7,218 bases of DNA from Acidobacteriaceae bacterium (GTDB lineage Bacteria; Acidobacteriota; Terriglobia; Bryobacterales; Bryobacteraceae): the NCBI GenBank assembly GCA_019239585.1, contig JAFAZU010000548.1, positions 1 through 7,218 on the forward strand, written 5' to 3'. Below the pieces are notes generated by a model. That model saw nothing but the letters and a program-made list of their open reading frames with translations, searched no databases and had not been told where the DNA came from. Position numbers and translations under genes: made by a program. Every line of letters starts with the position of its first letter. Within the stretch, counting starts at the first letter, position 1. Of this stretch, positions 6,175 through 7,218 are shown one piece after another.

Positions 6175-6201
6175 TTTATCATAAGCGCTAAGCGAATGCA
6201 A
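6175..6201 (-). promoter_or_regulatory. Weak promoter candidate ahead of the 107-residue gene
   Basis: On the minus strand TTGCAT (6201-6196) is followed by 15 bases and GATAAA (6180-6175), within an A/T-rich stretch. The spacing is short. An alternative is TTGACA at 6260-6255 with TGTGGT 17 bases on. The 185-base gap after the FAD gene leaves room for a promoter, but read-through from upstream is also possible. No gene is seen in the gap. Confidence 0.25.
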
Positions 6202-6327
6202 GAAGATTCCCAGTTCCTGTTACTAAATCAGACCACACAGTTTTCAGACAATACTGTCAACTACACGTTGGCAAAGAAAGACACACATCTATTCTCATGG
6301 CACGCCGACTTCCAGAAAGGCACAACC

Positions 6328-7218
6328 TTACAAGGTTTGTCCTTTTGACCGCCTACACCAAAAAGAAGATTCCGGCCATCTGTGCTCGGAAATATAGTAC
6401 TGGCGCTGCAAGTCTGCGTAAGCCGTCCAGGATTGATGCATGACATCGGCATAAGCTGCAATCGCAATGGGATCTCCACGAAGGAAGTCACGCGCCGCAC
6501 AGCCGGCGTAATACCCCGACCCCATCGCTCCGACGATCCCATAAGACGAGAGGGGGTCATGAGCCGCCGCGGCGTCGCCCGCTACTAGCCACCTCTGCCC
6601 GGCAAGCGGTTCTACTCTGGCAGAGCCTGCGGGTAGAATGCGGAGCGGCGCCGTCAACGGTCCGAAGAAGCGGGCCCGCTCCGACGTCCGCGGAGCAGCA
6701 CGCAAAGCCTTCGACCAGTCTTCTGCATTCCGGGCCGACGAAAACGATGGCAAGTCGTAGTCAGTAAAAAAGATGACCGCGAGTGTCGTATCCGGCTGAA
6801 CTGCCGAGTACCACCATCCTGACTCGACCGCCTCCACGGCCGTAAAAGAATCCGTACAGTGACTGCTCGCCGGGCACTGGAAAAATCCCAAAATTCCGAC
6901 TAGTTTCTCGGTGCTGATACGAGCGGCCCCAAGGCGGCGACACAGAAATGCGCCACGTCCTGTGGCATCAATCAGAAAGTCTGCCTGTGAGCGCCGCTGA
7001 CCCTGCGGCGACCGGAGCGTCAGATTCCATTCGAGACCCCGCATTACTGGCGCCAGCACGCGAGTATTGTAGTGCCACTCGACTCCTTGTTTGCGGGCTG
7101 CTGATGTCAGACTCGCCTCAAACTCTCTTCGATTCAGCCGCCATCCAGACCCGCCGCGATGAAAGATGAAACCGCGTTCTGAGGCAGAGTCGGATCCCCA
7201 CCAAGAACGATTGCCGTA
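6328..7218 (-). CDS. FAD-dependent oxidoreductase, LodB/halogenase-like, 5' end missing
   Basis: The frame stays open to the window edge; 296 C-terminal residues are visible and the N-terminal dinucleotide-binding motif lies outside. A GTG at 7059 is an internal valine, since the upstream codons read GSGWRLNRREFEASL, a conserved-looking stretch of this flavoprotein fold. DATGRG (visible 84-89) and VAGDAAAAHDPLSSYGI (212-228) are typical FAD-contact motifs of the group. The end, QYYISEHRWPESSFWCRR, resembles what I remember of LodB/GoxB-type maturases, which act on a partner protein in forming a Trp-derived quinone cofactor. The flavin-halogenase WxWxIP motif is not seen; the matching place reads GWWYSAVQPD (134-143). 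I therefore favour a maturase or monooxygenase acting on a peptide or protein over a halogenase. It is upstream of, and on the same strand as, the 107-residue and 621-residue genes. Confidence 0.8.
   Translation of the reverse strand, partial: YGNRSWWGSDSASERGFIFHRGGSGWRLNRREFEASLTSAARKQGVEWHYNTRVLAPVMRGLEWNLTLRSPQGQRRSQADFLIDATGRGAFLCRRLGAARISTEKLVGILGFFQCPASSHCTDSFTAVEAVESGWWYSAVQPDTTLAVIFFTDYDLPSFSSARNAEDWSKALRAAPRTSERARFFGPLTAPLRILPAGSARVEPLAGQRWLVAGDAAAAHDPLSSYGIVGAMGSGYYAGCAARDFLRGDPIAIAAYADVMHQSWTAYADLQRQYYISEHRWPESSFWCRRSKGQTL

Noticed and set aside
6247..6258. GACAATACTGTC, a short near-palindrome with GACA/TGTC arms
   Set aside because: Four-base arms are expected by chance; it does not sit on a clear promoter.
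6328..7218. Tryptophan halogenase as a firm call
   Set aside because: The WxWxIP motif is absent at the expected place and the C-terminal signature fits maturase-type flavoproteins better.
1..7218. tRNA, rRNA, CRISPR array, insertion sequence or tandem repeat
   Set aside because: None was visible on reading both strands; no cloverleaf-like sequence, spaced repeats, transposase motifs or terminal inverted repeats were found.

Overview
The window looks like part of a bacterial chromosomal gene cluster for modifying ribosomally made peptides or small proteins. It comes from a free-living bacterium of roughly even GC content, with near-consensus sigma70-type promoters, Shine-Dalgarno sites and several GTG starts. 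The genus cannot be read from the sequence. No rRNA, tRNA, transposase, insertion sequence or CRISPR array was found. About 90 % of the window is coding.

Layout, left to right: (1) the 3' part of a plus-strand gene for a zinc-ribbon protein (to 502). It meets tail-to-tail, with a 26-bp overlap, (2) a minus-strand pair: a 102-residue small protein (1235-927) followed by a 143-residue nine-cysteine protein (908-477). (3) A divergent control region (1236-1515) has two strong back-to-back promoters, one for the minus-strand pair and one for the plus-strand unit. (4) The plus-strand unit is a 667-residue radical SAM enzyme that I recognise as the RiPP-maturation C-methyltransferase type (1516-3519), then a 75-residue peptide gene (3550-3777) whose C-terminus is an alternating Val/Ser/Thr tract. 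A perfect inverted repeat lies at the junction. (5) A 14-bp hairpin separates this unit from convergent minus-strand genes: a second radical SAM protein with a B12-binding-type N-terminus (5752-3887), preceded by a 107-residue small protein (6142-5819). (6) The right edge holds the 3' part of a minus-strand gene for a FAD-dependent oxidoreductase resembling LodB-type maturases and flavin halogenases (7218-6328).

Working model (inference): the two radical SAM proteins and the flavoprotein are tailoring enzymes. The 75-residue peptide is the best candidate substrate of the 667-residue enzyme. The 102- and 107-residue proteins are either further substrates or partner proteins, each at the head of its own minus-strand group. 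The two cysteine-rich proteins at the left could bind metal or Fe-S clusters and have no function I can name. Cluster membership of the outermost genes rests only on proximity, and both edges of the window cut through genes.
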